A DNA stretch of 64,000 nt from positions 114,501 through 178,500 of the forward strand of contig NZ_JAQTOD010000002.1 of the NCBI RefSeq assembly GCF_028713515.1. Reading direction: 5' to 3'. Under the pieces are notes generated by a model. That model did no database searches, had not been told where the DNA came from, and saw only the letters and a list, made by a program, of their open reading frames with translations. Source of the stretch: Sulfurimonas sp. (GTDB taxonomy: Bacteria; Campylobacterota; Campylobacteria; Campylobacterales; Sulfurimonadaceae). Positions 8,591-17,972 of this stretch are shown piece by piece; the first letter of the stretch is position 1, and each line of letters starts with the position of its first letter. Made by a program: the position numbers and the translations under genes.

Positions 8591-10234
8591 TTAGGTATGA
8601 AATTTTTGAAGCTTATTGTTAAGTTCAGCGGTATTTATACCAATACCATTCGCAACATTAGTGATTAAGCTGATACTATCTGTATTTGAGCAGGCAATAG
8701 CATTAATGGAATCAATTTTTGATGAGATTATACTCATCCCTGCTCCAATATTTATAAGCCCCATATTTGAATCATGGACACTTTTTGTAGCAATACTCAT
8801 TAAAGACGAGGATGTTTTAATTATGGCTTGAACATCATTGGAATCCTTAGAAACTATTAAGATTGAACTAGTAGATTTATCCATTTTAAAACTAGTAGTA
8901 GTAATGGCATCTACAATAGTGCCAATGGTGTTATTTATTTGAGACAAACTATCTTGTGTGCGCTCTGCTAATTTACGAACTTCATCTGCAACAACTGCAA
9001 ATCCTCGACCGTGATCGCCAGCGCGCGCAGCTTCAATTGCTGCATTAAGAGCCAACAGATTAGTCTGATTGGCAATATCTCCAATAATATCAAGAACTCC
9101 CTTAACCTCTTGTGCGCTAGAAGATAGGATTTTTAAGTCATCTGAGAGCAGCTTCTGTGTTTGGGCAACAGCTTGAATGTCTGTATTCATTTGAGAAATT
9201 TGATTACTTGCTTTTGCGAGATGGTTAGACGCCTCGCCAATTTTTATATTTGTATCGTCCGAGGCCACTGAAGCTGAGTGGACAATATCTTGCAGGGTAA
9301 TGATCTGCCCATGAGTTTGTGATATATCCGATGCACTCTCTTCTAGTCGATCTTTAATGACTTCGCAAACTTTATTTAGTTCTTGGGCTGAAGAGATACC
9401 GTTATGAGAAGAAGATTTCATGCCATTAACTATTTTTTGCAGCTCATCCATTGAGTCATTCATATCTTTTGCAGCAGTTGAAAGTTCATCTTCTCCGCTT
9501 GAATCTATACGCTCAAGCAAATCTCCAGACCGAAGATGTTGCGCCATTTTAGTCAAATTAGCAATTTTTTTGAGTAAATATTTAGTAATAAAATGTAAGA
9601 CAGTATGGACAAGTACCATGCCTAGCAGAAAAATAACAGTAATGAGAAAAAGAGTCTTCTTAAACTCTTTTTGAGCCACAAGATAAAGGTTATTTGCATT
9701 CGTGATTTGAAGCTCAATCAAACCGTCCAACTCTGCACTTGCAGGAGCAATACTGTATGGAAAATCACTTTGGAGTAGATCAAGTATGCTCATAAGCTCT
9801 TTTTTTTGTATTGCCTCTTCTAGCAAAATAATCGACTTATCGGCACGATTCATAATCTCTTTAGCTTTTAAAAATTGCTGCATTTCCTGTGCAGTCATTA
9901 CACCCTTGGAATATATATTCCATTTTGTCGTAAAAAGATAATGCGATTTTTGAACAGAGTTAAGGGTTGACTCATAATTCCCAACTCCCTCGGATAGATT
10001 CTTGGCGTTTAGTAAAATATCTTTATCAAGTATGTTTTTACAAAAGCGAAGGTTCTGCAGAGGCTGGAGACTCTGTGTGTGAATTGTATTTAAAGAAGCG
10101 TTAGATAAAAAAATACCAATAACCCCAATAATGATTGCTACAAAAGCAAAAATCTGAGCCATAACAACAATCAAAGTAATTTTCTGTCGTATTGAAAGGC
10201 GAGCAAACAGTGATGATGATTTTTGAGAAACCAT
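8591..10234 (-). CDS. Methyl-accepting chemotaxis protein
   Basis: 547-residue inner-membrane chemoreceptor. TM1 is near 20-45. A mostly helical periplasmic sensor follows, about 150 residues, of the four-helix-bundle type ([14 protein letters not shown] near its start). TM2 is near 197-220, a HAMP domain spans about 218-270, and the signalling domain contains the invariant hairpin tip around [18 protein letters not shown] (about residues 385-405), which contacts CheW and CheA. Ligand unknown. No CheR-tethering pentapeptide is seen at the C-terminus ([10 protein letters not shown]). It is a single-gene unit converging with the exonuclease gene. Confidence 0.93.
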   Translation of the reverse strand: MVSQKSSSLFARLSIRQKITLIVVMAQIFAFVAIIIGVIGIFLSNASLNTIHTQSLQPLQNLRFCKNILDKDILLNAKNLSEGVGNYESTLNSVQKSHYLFTTKWNIYSKGVMTAQEMQQFLKAKEIMNRADKSIILLEEAIQKKELMSILDLLQSDFPYSIAPASAELDGLIELQITNANNLYLVAQKEFKKTLFLITVIFLLGMVLVHTVLHFITKYLLKKIANLTKMAQHLRSGDLLERIDSSGEDELSTAAKDMNDSMDELQKIVNGMKSSSHNGISSAQELNKVCEVIKDRLEESASDISQTHGQIITLQDIVHSASVASDDTNIKIGEASNHLAKASNQISQMNTDIQAVAQTQKLLSDDLKILSSSAQEVKGVLDIIGDIANQTNLLALNAAIEAARAGDHGRGFAVVADEVRKLAERTQDSLSQINNTIGTIVDAITTTSFKMDKSTSSILIVSKDSNDVQAIIKTSSSLMSIATKSVHDSNMGLINIGAGMSIISSKIDSINAIACSNTDSISLITNVANGIGINTAELNNKLQKFHT

Positions 10235-10319
10235 AAAAGAACCTTTATATAAAAAGTTCAGAAGTTTAAATACTTATGGTTACGATAGAATAACATCAAG
10301 TGTGGACAATTTAGAATGC

Positions 10320-10343
10320 CGAAGAATCAAAGTGACTTCTTCG
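10320..10343 (-). terminator. Weak hairpin downstream of the antiporter gene
   Basis: A 7-bp inverted repeat (CGAAGAA/TTCTTCG, 10-base loop) lies about 27 bases past the antiporter stop. No T tract follows, so terminator function is uncertain. Confidence 0.28.
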
Positions 10344-10369
10344 TTAAAAATAAACTAAAAAATAGTCTG

Positions 10370-11743
10370 CTAAGAGATAAAACTAAAAACTACAAATAGC
10401 ACTAAAGCAACTGCTCCGCTTATAAGTGCGTATGGCAGTTGGGTTCTTACATGTTCCATGATGTCACAATCACTTGCCATAGCGGATATGATAGTTGTAT
10501 CTGAAACTGGTGAGCAGTGATCTCCAAAAACACCGCCAGAGATTACAGCACCAATACAGAGAGCAATATTTGCATCCATAGAAGCAGCCATAGGAACAGC
10601 AACGGGCATCATAATGCTAAATGTGCCCCAGCTTGTTCCGGTTGAAAATGAGATAATAGCGCCAATTAGAAAAATAACCGCTCCAAGCATATAGACACTA
10701 AGGTTCTCATTTGCTAAAGAAGAGAGATAAAGACCTGTTTTAAGTGTAACCGTACTCTCACCAAGAGCAAAAGCCAAAAGAAGTATAAAAGCGATTGGGA
10801 CAAGCGTAACAGCTCCGGAAAACGCCGTTTCACCCCACTGTGTAAAACTCATATTTTTTGTACCGATGAAGTAAAAAAACATAAAAACGAGTGTGGCAAC
10901 CATTGTGTAGAATATACTGCTTGAGCCACTGCCTTTAAGCATATCCCCATCTCCTGTGATATATAAAAAAACAAACACCAAACCGACCATAAGCGTTATA
11001 GGAATTAGCATTAAAAACATGCTTGCCGGTTTTTGAGAGAGCATCATCGTCTTGTGTGGCTTGAGCGTGGCATTTTTCATAGCACCTATGTCAATGTTAT
11101 ACCAGATAGACACAAAAGTGACAACAAGAGCACTCATAGCATAAAAGTTATAGAGTACCGAATCCATTAAAATATCTATACCGTTGCCGCTAATTTGTCC
11201 TAATGAAATCTGAGTTGCTATAAGCCCCAAAAGAAGTGCGCCCCATCCATTAAAAAGTATAAGTGAGCTTACGGGAGCAGATGTTGAGTCGCACACAAAA
11301 GCAAGCTTAGCTCGGGGGACTTGATACTTATCGCACAACGGTTTTCCAACGGCACCAGCCACAAGCGATGTTATGCTTGATTCTACAAAGATTATAACTC
11401 CAACAATATAGCTAAGCATAAGAGACGATCTTGCGTTTGTTACAAACGAGTTTTTATTGTCAACGAAATCAACAAAACCCTCAATTCCACCGGACTTTTC
11501 AATAAGTGCCATGATACTTCCGACCAAAATAGCAAAACCCAATGTTTTGAGTATCCACATTTGAGACAACAGCGATAAAAAGAGTGAAAAAATTGATTTA
11601 AGAGAGGCAAAAAATGTAAAATCGTTTAAGACAAATTGAGCCAAAACTATACCGCCAAGAAGAGCAACAAGAACATTTCTCAGGTAAAGCGCTAAAGCGA
11701 TAGCAAGAACCGATGGGAGAAGAGAGAGATATGTAGGTTCTAT
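10370..11743 (-). CDS. NhaC-family Na+/H+ antiporter with a non-canonical (ATA) start
   Basis: Polytopic inner-membrane protein with about a dozen hydrophobic helices. Family features include the LVAGAVGKPL segment, SFSTGTSWGTFSIMMPVAVP, and GDHCSPVSDTTIISAMAS near the C-terminus, typical of NhaC/YqkI-type antiporters. The first canonical start in frame is a TTG at 11642..11644. However, the same frame stays open upstream for 33 more codons, coding a hydrophobic first helix (YLSLLPSVLAIALALYLRN) that the family normally has. That extension begins at ATA (11741..11743) placed 6 bases after a strong AGGGG. The natural start codon has therefore apparently become ATA, or there is a base error. 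Substrate (Na+ or an organic-acid/H+ exchange) is inferred. Confidence 0.8.
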   Translation of the reverse strand: MEPTYLSLLPSVLAIALALYLRNVLVALLGGIVLAQFVLNDFTFFASLKSIFSLFLSLLSQMWILKTLGFAILVGSIMALIEKSGGIEGFVDFVDNKNSFVTNARSSLMLSYIVGVIIFVESSITSLVAGAVGKPLCDKYQVPRAKLAFVCDSTSAPVSSLILFNGWGALLLGLIATQISLGQISGNGIDILMDSVLYNFYAMSALVVTFVSIWYNIDIGAMKNATLKPHKTMMLSQKPASMFLMLIPITLMVGLVFVFLYITGDGDMLKGSGSSSIFYTMVATLVFMFFYFIGTKNMSFTQWGETAFSGAVTLVPIAFILLLAFALGESTVTLKTGLYLSSLANENLSVYMLGAVIFLIGAIISFSTGTSWGTFSIMMPVAVPMAASMDANIALCIGAVISGGVFGDHCSPVSDTTIISAMASDCDIMEHVRTQLPYALISGAVALVLFVVFSFIS

Positions 11744-11792
11744 AAATGACCCCTAAAAATAGGGATTATTTTTTGTGGTTCATTTGTGTGTA

Positions 11793-12416
11793 TCAAAACT
11801 CATAAGCCAATAAGATTAGACCAGCTCTTCCAAATTTTTCTCTATATAGCTCACACTCTATAGTCTGAATCTCTTTAAATCCAAGCTTTTTATAATAAAG
11901 AAGTGTCTCTAGTGAGCCTATTTCTACAATGGTTTGAACTATGCGATAGCCTTTTAGTCTTGCGCTAAGGAGGCTTTTTTGCATCAATGCCTTAAGTACG
12001 CCAACATCCACAAAACCATCAAACTCTTCCATAAAATCAAACATAAGCGTTCTTTTGTTTAGTTCAAAATTACAACTATTTAAAATCTCCATAAACTCTG
12101 ATTTTTTACTATCTACACCAATCTCTTCAAGAGCATCACAAAGCATCTGTCTTGTAGCGATTCTGGGCTCATAACTACACAGAGTACCAACGCTCTTTCC
12201 ATTCATCTCAGCAACTAAAAAGTTACTAAAATGACAACTACTTTTTGCATTAGTTGTTGTTAATTTCTCTAAATTTTTCAGGGTTTCTTTATTATCTGAT
12301 GCGCTAAATATCAAATCGTATAAACCGAATTTTTTCTCAGCCCTAGAGCTCTTTAAAATCATTTCTGCTAAAAATGGTGCATCTTCACTTTTAGCATTTC
12401 TTATGTTTATACTCAT
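11793..12416 (-). CDS. GNAT-family N-acetyltransferase
   Basis: 207 residues from the ATG at 12414..12416, which has GGA 6 bases upstream and follows a TATAAT box by about 27 bases. A TTG at 12441..12443 would lie at the transcription start and is less likely. The N-terminus (SINIRNAKSEDAPFLAEMIL) is the typical GNAT beta1-alpha1 unit. The C-terminal half, with LLSARLKGYRIVQTIVEIGS and LLYYKKLGFKEIQTIEC, fits the acetyl-CoA-binding and final beta strands. The substrate is unknown. The gene is divergent from the L,D-transpeptidase-like gene. Confidence 0.75.
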   Translation of the reverse strand: MSINIRNAKSEDAPFLAEMILKSSRAEKKFGLYDLIFSASDNKETLKNLEKLTTTNAKSSCHFSNFLVAEMNGKSVGTLCSYEPRIATRQMLCDALEEIGVDSKKSEFMEILNSCNFELNKRTLMFDFMEEFDGFVDVGVLKALMQKSLLSARLKGYRIVQTIVEIGSLETLLYYKKLGFKEIQTIECELYREKFGRAGLILLAYEF

Positions 12417-12443
12417 ATTGGTTCCATTATTAATCTCGTTCAA

Positions 12444-12449
12444 ATTATA
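12444..12449 (-). promoter_or_regulatory. Candidate -10 box for the GNAT gene
   Basis: TATAAT on the minus strand, giving a leader of about 20 bases before the preferred ATG at 12416. Confidence 0.4.
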
Positions 12450-12467
12450 GTAATAGTAACATACTTT

Positions 12468-13187
12468 ATGGTAAAAAGTTTCTTAATTATTGCATTTGTT
12501 CAAATGTTTCTATATGCTAGCTCACAAATTATTTTAGTCGTGAGTGAAAACATAGATTCTAAAAAAGCAGTGCTAATGAGTTTTGAAAACTCAAAAGAGG
12601 TTTTTGCTCCATTTGATGTAAATATTGGCTTAAATGGACTAGCCTATGGCGTTGGAGAGATAGAGATAGGGCAAGAACAAGATGAACCACTAAAATATGA
12701 GGGTGACAAAAAAGCACCTTTAGGAATTTTTTTGCTTGATAGTCTGTTTGGGTACGAAGAGAATAACCAAAGTAAAATGCCTTATCAAAAGTCAGACAAA
12801 GAGCTTATTTGCATTGATGATACAGACTCAGAGCAATACAATAAAATTATTAGGGTTGATTTTACAAAGCCGGAAAATATCCCAAAAAGCTTTGAGTATA
12901 TGAGACGGGATGATGGCCAATACGAGTTTGGAGTAGTTGTTTTACACAACAAAGAGCAGTTTAAAGGCCGAGGTTCTTGTATATTTTTACATGTCCAAGC
13001 ATCACAAAATGCACCTACTAGCGGATGCACTTCAATGAGTCTAGAAAATATGAAAAAAATTGTTGGTTGGCTAGATAAGAGTAAAAATCCTATCTTAATT
13101 CAAATAACCAAATCAAGACTAGATGAGATTTTAGAACTATTTCCAGAGCTAAAAGGCTATGCTGGATTTACTAAAAAAGAAGACTAG
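12468..13187 (+). CDS. L,D-transpeptidase-like (YkuD-type) exported protein
   Basis: 239 residues with a signal peptide (about 1-18). The catalytic signature of YkuD enzymes is present: His175 in FLHVQAS and Gly186-Cys187 in PTSGCTSM. An upstream GDKKAPLGIFLL resembles the G-D-x-x-T-P-x-G segment of this group. The likely role is peptidoglycan cross-link or tetrapeptide processing in the periplasm. No LysM or other cell-wall binding domain is seen. The gene overlaps the end of argS on the other strand by 4 bases (convergent). Confidence 0.8.
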   Translation: MVKSFLIIAFVQMFLYASSQIILVVSENIDSKKAVLMSFENSKEVFAPFDVNIGLNGLAYGVGEIEIGQEQDEPLKYEGDKKAPLGIFLLDSLFGYEENNQSKMPYQKSDKELICIDDTDSEQYNKIIRVDFTKPENIPKSFEYMRRDDGQYEFGVVVLHNKEQFKGRGSCIFLHVQASQNAPTSGCTSMSLENMKKIVGWLDKSKNPILIQITKSRLDEILELFPELKGYAGFTKKED

Positions 13188-14785
13188 ATTGTCTCCTCTT
13201 CTTTGCTCATATAATCTTTTGCCTTTATACCCATCAAAGAGAGTCCTACTCTAAGAGAGAGGGCAACGAGAGTTAATAGTTTTAAGAATTTTGCTTCATC
13301 TTTCGTTCCAATAATTCTGCAATCGTAGTAAAATTTATGTGTTGACGCAGCTAGAGATTTCAGATACTCTGGGAGTTTTTGAATCTGTCTTGAAGCAAAA
13401 GCATCTTCTACTATTTCAGGAAGTAAAAGAGCATCAAACATCAAAATATCTGCATTTTCATCAAGATTTTTCAGTGTTGCTGACATAATCTCATCTTCAG
13501 TCAAACTACTTTTAGAGATAACTGTTTTTATCCTCGCGTGAGCATACTGAATATAGAAAATTGGATTTGAGCTATCCTGTTTTTTAAACTCAGCTAAGTC
13601 AAACTCTAAAGCAGTATCACTTTTTTTAGAAGCAAATATAAATCTAAGCGCATCAGAACCTATCTCTTCGACGATATCGCTCATCAAGATAACATTACCC
13701 GCTCGTTTGCTCATCTTGTATGGTTCGCCATCTTTAAGTAGACTAACCATCTGCGACAAAAGTATCTCAAGTTTGTTGCCGTCGTAGCCTAAAAACTCAA
13801 CAGATGCTTTTACTCTGGCAATATAACCATGATGATCAGCACCCCAAATATTGATATAGTGATCATAAGCCTGCTCAAACTTTTGGTTGTGATAAACTAT
13901 ATCTCCTGCCAAATATGTTGGTCTGCCATCTTCGCGGACAACAACCCTGTCGTTATCATCACCCTTTTGAGTAGATGCTATCCAAATTTTGTCATCTTTT
14001 TCATAGATGCCACTACCCATCTTTACCATAACCCTATCCCAGTCGGCATAAAGTGATGATTCGTTTACAAAATTGTCAAAGAAGATATTTGTATCTGCCA
14101 AATCTTTAGTAATAATCTCCATAACGCCATCTTTAGCCCAGAGAGCTAGCTCTTTTTGGCGAGACTCATCACTCAAAATTTCTTTACCAAATCTACTTAC
14201 TGCTTCCTCTGCTAATTTTGTAAGATACTCGCCACGATAGTAGCTTTGCGGATACTCTACACTCTCTTTTAATATATTTTCACGACCATCAAGTTGGATT
14301 GAGAGACCAAGCAAATCAATCTGATTTCCAGCATCATTTACATAGTACTCAGCCGTGATATCGTAACCCAAATGTTTTGCCAATCTATAAAGAGTATCCC
14401 CATAAACAGCGCCTCGAGCATGACCTATGTGAAGAGGTCCTGTAGGATTTGCACTAACAAACTCTAGAAGAATTTTCTCTTTTTTATCTTGCTTTGCAAA
14501 CTCATCTTGGTTTTGTAGTGCCCATGAGGCATAATCATTTAAAAAATTTTCACTTAGGCGAAAATTGAGATACCCTTTTACAGACTCTACACTATTAAAA
14601 ACATCAGATTGTTCAAAAGAAGATGCTAACTCATCAGAGATAGCCATTGGAGATTTTTTTAGCTCTTTCGCTAGTGAAAAAGCTATTGGGGTGGCAAAAT
14701 GACCAAAAGAGCGATCTTTTGGCTTCTCTAAAACAACTTCACGACCAAACTTTTCGCGCAAAAGCGCCGATACTCGTTGTTTCAA
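13184..14785 (-). CDS. argS: Arginyl-tRNA synthetase
   Basis: Class Ia synthetase, 533 residues. The N-terminal tRNA-binding domain begins KQRVSALLREKFG. The HIGH motif is in GPLHIGHARG (about 119-122), a KMSKRAG loop lies near 358, and a C-terminal anticodon-binding helix bundle begins near FYIQYAHARI. The start is a TTG (14783..14785) three bases after the tatA stop, with only a weak ribosome site, so translation is probably coupled. Eight residues follow the usual C-terminal Met of the family. The order argS-tatA-gmk-chePep is as in Helicobacter pylori. Confidence 0.96.
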   Translation of the reverse strand: MKQRVSALLREKFGREVVLEKPKDRSFGHFATPIAFSLAKELKKSPMAISDELASSFEQSDVFNSVESVKGYLNFRLSENFLNDYASWALQNQDEFAKQDKKEKILLEFVSANPTGPLHIGHARGAVYGDTLYRLAKHLGYDITAEYYVNDAGNQIDLLGLSIQLDGRENILKESVEYPQSYYRGEYLTKLAEEAVSRFGKEILSDESRQKELALWAKDGVMEIITKDLADTNIFFDNFVNESSLYADWDRVMVKMGSGIYEKDDKIWIASTQKGDDNDRVVVREDGRPTYLAGDIVYHNQKFEQAYDHYINIWGADHHGYIARVKASVEFLGYDGNKLEILLSQMVSLLKDGEPYKMSKRAGNVILMSDIVEEIGSDALRFIFASKKSDTALEFDLAEFKKQDSSNPIFYIQYAHARIKTVISKSSLTEDEIMSATLKNLDENADILMFDALLLPEIVEDAFASRQIQKLPEYLKSLAASTHKFYYDCRIIGTKDEAKFLKLLTLVALSLRVGLSLMGIKAKDYMSKEEETI

Positions 14786-14788
14786 AAG

Positions 14789-15037
14789 TTACGCTTGAGT
14801 TGTAGTTTTTGTAGTCTCAGAAGATGCTGTATCGTGATGTGCACCATTAACTTCTTTAGGTGTTGTTGTAGAAGCAGTTTTGATATCATCAGCGTCATTT
14901 GAATCACTCTTCATCTCTTCTTTGAAGTTTTTAATCCCTTTTCCTAGGCCTTTTGCTAGTTCAGGTATTTTTTTTGCTCCAAAAAGTATAACTACGATTG
15001 CCAATATTAATAATAACTCTTGTCCGCCGATTCCCAT
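14789..15037 (-). CDS. tatA: Sec-independent protein translocase subunit TatA
   Basis: 82 residues with the TatA/B plan: one N-terminal membrane helix ([15 protein letters not shown]), a hinge with [19 protein letters not shown], and an acidic, disordered Thr-rich tail. It lacks the longer tail of TatB. AAGGA lies before the ATG. It forms the pore-like oligomer of the twin-arginine pathway, which exports folded proteins, often cofactor-containing respiratory enzymes. No tatC is in this window. Confidence 0.93.
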   Translation of the reverse strand: MGIGGQELLLILAIVVILFGAKKIPELAKGLGKGIKNFKEEMKSDSNDADDIKTASTTTPKEVNGAHHDTASSETTKTTTQA

Positions 15038-15126
15038 ATCAAATCCTTCTATAAAATTAAGTCAAGATTATAGCCGTAAGAAGCTGTAATTTATCTTATC
15101 GTATATACATAAGTAACACTCAAGAA

Positions 15127-15750
15127 TTATTCAACATCTTCCCAGTTTTGGACAAATTCATTTATCACATTATCTGGAATTTTCATTCTTGCTGCTTTTG
15201 CAATTATTCTTAAAATTTCAGCTGCTTTTTTAAGATCATCATTTATTAAAAGATAATCATATTCACTAATTCTTTGTATCTCTCTTTTTGCCATTTTAAT
15301 TCGACGATCTATAACTTCTTGTGAGTCAGTTGAACGAGCAACTAGGCGTTTTTTTAACTCCGAGAGAGTGGGCGGAGAGATAAATACAGATGTTGTTATG
15401 TCACCAAGTCTATTATTGACAAGCGTATTTCCCTGCACATCTATATCAAAAAGGACCAACTTGCCATTATTGAGTGCTTCTTTTACAGCTTTTAGCGAAG
15501 TGCCATAATAATTGCCATGTACAAGAGCATACTCTAGAAAATTTTCTTCTTTTATATCTTTTTTAAACTCTTCTTCGCTTACAAAATGGTACTCAACACC
15601 ATCTGTTTCGCCATTTCTAATTTCACGAGTTGTTGTTGAAATAGAGAAGTAACAATCTCCAATATCATTGATAATTTCTTTCAATAATGAACTTTTTCCA
15701 GCACCACTAGGACCAGATAAAACCAGTATTGCACCTGATTTCCAATTCAC
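15127..15750 (-). CDS. gmk: Guanylate kinase
   Basis: 207 residues. The P-loop is GPSGAGKSSL near residue 12. The GMP-binding segment is STTTREIRNGETDGVEYHF, and the lid/adenine segment is KRLVARSTDSQEVIDRRI. It phosphorylates GMP to GDP with ATP in the cytoplasm. The start is GTG and overlaps the chePep stop (TAGTG), so the two are translationally coupled. Confidence 0.96.
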   Translation of the reverse strand: MNWKSGAILVLSGPSGAGKSSLLKEIINDIGDCYFSISTTTREIRNGETDGVEYHFVSEEEFKKDIKEENFLEYALVHGNYYGTSLKAVKEALNNGKLVLFDIDVQGNTLVNNRLGDITTSVFISPPTLSELKKRLVARSTDSQEVIDRRIKMAKREIQRISEYDYLLINDDLKKAAEILRIIAKAARMKIPDNVINEFVQNWEDVE

Positions 15751-17159
15751 TATTTTCCGCCTAAAGTTATATTAATGCTTATTTTCATGCCCTTCAAAGA
15801 AGCGGCTACATTTTCATTTGAAAGAGCGCTCAGAAGTTTTTTTAATGATTCCACTCCATTACTATCGTCATTCTCATCCTCTTCTTCTATTGTCTCTTCA
15901 TTTTCCATCATTTCAGACAAATCCTGATCTGACTCTTTGTTGTCTGATAGATCATCTGCTATCTCTTCTATTCCTTGTATTTCATCTTCACTCAACTCTT
16001 CGCCAATTGCAATTTTAAAGTCTCTACTAGTTAATGAATTTAAATCAAATAAAATATCTTCATCTATCTCACTCTGCAAATCTTCTTCGCTCAAATCTTG
16101 CATGGCTTCCTCTATTTTAGATTCTATATCTTCAGCTGCCTCGTCATCTTCCATATCCTCTAGGTTATCTTCGAATGCCTCTGTTTCGCTATCTGTCTCT
16201 AAAGACTCATCAATAAACTCTTCATCATCTTCAAAACTTAGCTCATCTTCTATTTCATCTTTCTTTTCATCACCAAGAACAACTTCTTCCGTTTTGTCTT
16301 CAAAATTATCTTCGTCATCTTCAAATAACACTACTCCTTGCGTAACGCTCTCTGGCTTATCAACTAATTCTTCTTCAAGCTCTTCATCAAAATCAAAACT
16401 ATCTTCTAAATTTTCTTTAGCTTCTTCTATCTCTTCTTCATCATCAAAATCTAATTCAAAATCATTATCTTCTTCTTTTTCAGTCTCTTTAAGAAGCGTT
16501 TGCACCTCTTTTAGATCATCTTTGTCAAGTATTGAAGAGATATCTTCTCTTGACTCATCACTGCTAAAATCTATTTTATTACTTTGTACATCATCAAAAT
16601 CATCAAAAGCATCCAAATCTTCTAGTGTCTCTGACTCATCAAGAGCATCGAGCTCATCCAGAGTCTCCAACTCATCAAAAGTATCCAAATCATCTATTGC
16701 TTCTAGCTCATCAAAGCCACTGTTTTTAATCTCTTTTGAGTACTCATCCACATCAAAATCATCTACTATCTCATCTATCTCATCCGAAACAATACTTTTG
16801 GCTATTTGTTCTGCTGGTTCATCTAAGGCAACAACCGTAACGCTTCTACTAAAGCCTATAAACAACTCAACCAAATCGGTTGGTAAAAAAGGTTTTTTTA
16901 GTGTGGCAGTAAAAGATTCAACCGGTTCTGCATTTCTTGAACATATATATAATGATTTTTTAAACTCTACTCTAGCATTTAACTCATCCATATTTTCCTG
17001 TGAATAAAGTGAATCATCGACGACGACGAGATCATATTTATCGGAAGAAATTTCATCGATGCTTTCGACGACATCAAGCTTATCTGAGCTTTTTTGTGCG
17101 CTAAGCGTCACTAATTTAGTTACGACTGGATTGTTGTTTAAAAGCAGTATGTTCATCAT
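15750..17159 (-). CDS. chePep: Polyacidic chemotaxis regulator, ChePep-type
   Basis: 469 residues in three parts. Residues 1-105 form a receiver-like domain: NILLLNNNPVV, then YDLVVVDDSLY with the phospho-acceptor position, then LKKPFLPTDLVELF with the conserved Lys. Residues about 110-425 are extremely rich in Asp/Glu with low-complexity repeats. The last 30 residues (LLSALSNENVAASLKGMKI region) look folded. Gene order next to gmk and tatA, length and acidity match H. pylori HP0322 (ChePep), which sits at the flagellar pole and limits reversals. The acidic pocket residues at beta1 are Asn (NNN) rather than Asp, so Mg-dependent phosphorylation is doubtful. Confidence 0.82.
   Translation of the reverse strand: MMNILLLNNNPVVTKLVTLSAQKSSDKLDVVESIDEISSDKYDLVVVDDSLYSQENMDELNARVEFKKSLYICSRNAEPVESFTATLKKPFLPTDLVELFIGFSRSVTVVALDEPAEQIAKSIVSDEIDEIVDDFDVDEYSKEIKNSGFDELEAIDDLDTFDELETLDELDALDESETLEDLDAFDDFDDVQSNKIDFSSDESREDISSILDKDDLKEVQTLLKETEKEEDNDFELDFDDEEEIEEAKENLEDSFDFDEELEEELVDKPESVTQGVVLFEDDEDNFEDKTEEVVLGDEKKDEIEDELSFEDDEEFIDESLETDSETEAFEDNLEDMEDDEAAEDIESKIEEAMQDLSEEDLQSEIDEDILFDLNSLTSRDFKIAIGEELSEDEIQGIEEIADDLSDNKESDQDLSEMMENEETIEEEDENDDSNGVESLKKLLSALSNENVAASLKGMKISINITLGGK
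16590..16720 (-). repeat. Degenerate 18-base coding repeats in chePep
   Basis: The region encodes a run of about seven six-residue units of the form LD-x-F/L-D-E/D (e.g. LETLDELDALDE), visible in the DNA as repeated CTCATC/CATCCA patterns. Such repeats can change length by slippage. Confidence 0.5.
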
Positions 17160-17207
17160 TAAGTTCCCTTTGGAATCCCTATTTTGACATTATTGTATCA
17201 AAAAAAA

Positions 17208-17972
17208 CTAAAAAAGTATCTCTAAAAAATTAAATGCAGCAAGCATCTGAGTCTTTAAAATCAGCATAGTTGCGCCTAGAGTTGTGATAAGTATAACGAA
17301 TGCAACTGTTATTTTTATAGGAAAACCTATAACAAGAAGGTTAAATTGTGGCATAGTTTTCATAAGCATTCCAAATATCACATCAGACAAAAGAGATAGT
17401 GCTGTGATAGGGAATGCTATAACAAAACCAACCATAAACATATTTGCTGTCGCACTCAAAATATAATTGAAAAGGTTTTCGCTCATCACAAAACCACCAA
17501 GTGGAACTTTATGCAAAGACTCTTCTATAAAAAGGAGTATCCAGTGGTGCATATCCATTGAAAAAAGAATCATCAAAGCCATTAAAGATAAAAACTGTGA
17601 GATAATCGGCATAGAGACACCAGACTGTGGATCTATGGCGCTTGCCATCGAAAAACCCATCATAAAAGATATTTGGCCTCCGGCAAAAGATATAACATTA
17701 AATGCAAGTTGCAACACAATTCCTACTGCTAAACCAAACAGTATTTCGCTAAGTATTGCGATAGCTATGCTTGGAGTTGTTATTGGAATATTTATTACCG
17801 GCATTGAAGAGTAAAAAACTATCGCAAAGAAAAATGCCATAGCCGCTTTTAGGCTCGGAATAATTGAGTTGTGAGAAAATATAGGAGTGGCTATAAAAAG
17901 TGCAGCAAATCTAAAAAAAAGTAGAATAAAACCAACTATGTATGCCTCACTAAAAACATGTGCCCAATCCAT
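17208..17972 (-). CDS. fliR: Flagellar biosynthesis protein FliR
   Basis: 254 residues with about six hydrophobic segments and the FliR landmarks: RFAALFIATPIFS near the N-terminus, AIVLQLAFNVISFAGGQISF in mid-protein, and a C-terminal ITVAFVILITTLGATMLIL helix. It belongs to the FliPQR export gate of the flagellar type III secretion system. It overlaps the lolD-like gene by one base (TAATG) and is followed by chePep after 48 bases, so flagellar assembly and chemotaxis genes share a transcript. Confidence 0.92.
   Translation of the reverse strand: MDWAHVFSEAYIVGFILLFFRFAALFIATPIFSHNSIIPSLKAAMAFFFAIVFYSSMPVINIPITTPSIAIAILSEILFGLAVGIVLQLAFNVISFAGGQISFMMGFSMASAIDPQSGVSMPIISQFLSLMALMILFSMDMHHWILLFIEESLHKVPLGGFVMSENLFNYILSATANMFMVGFVIAFPITALSLLSDVIFGMLMKTMPQFNLLVIGFPIKITVAFVILITTLGATMLILKTQMLAAFNFLEILF

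Noticed and set aside
10235..10319. Sigma-28 promoter upstream of the chemoreceptor gene
   Set aside because: An ATCGTAA-like -10 can be picked out, but the -35 part and spacing do not match the flagellar consensus convincingly.
15937..17007. Long Ser-rich open frame on the plus strand
   Set aside because: It is the antisense of the Asp/Glu-rich chePep coding region; GA-rich codons read backwards give Ser codons. No ribosome site or sensible protein composition.
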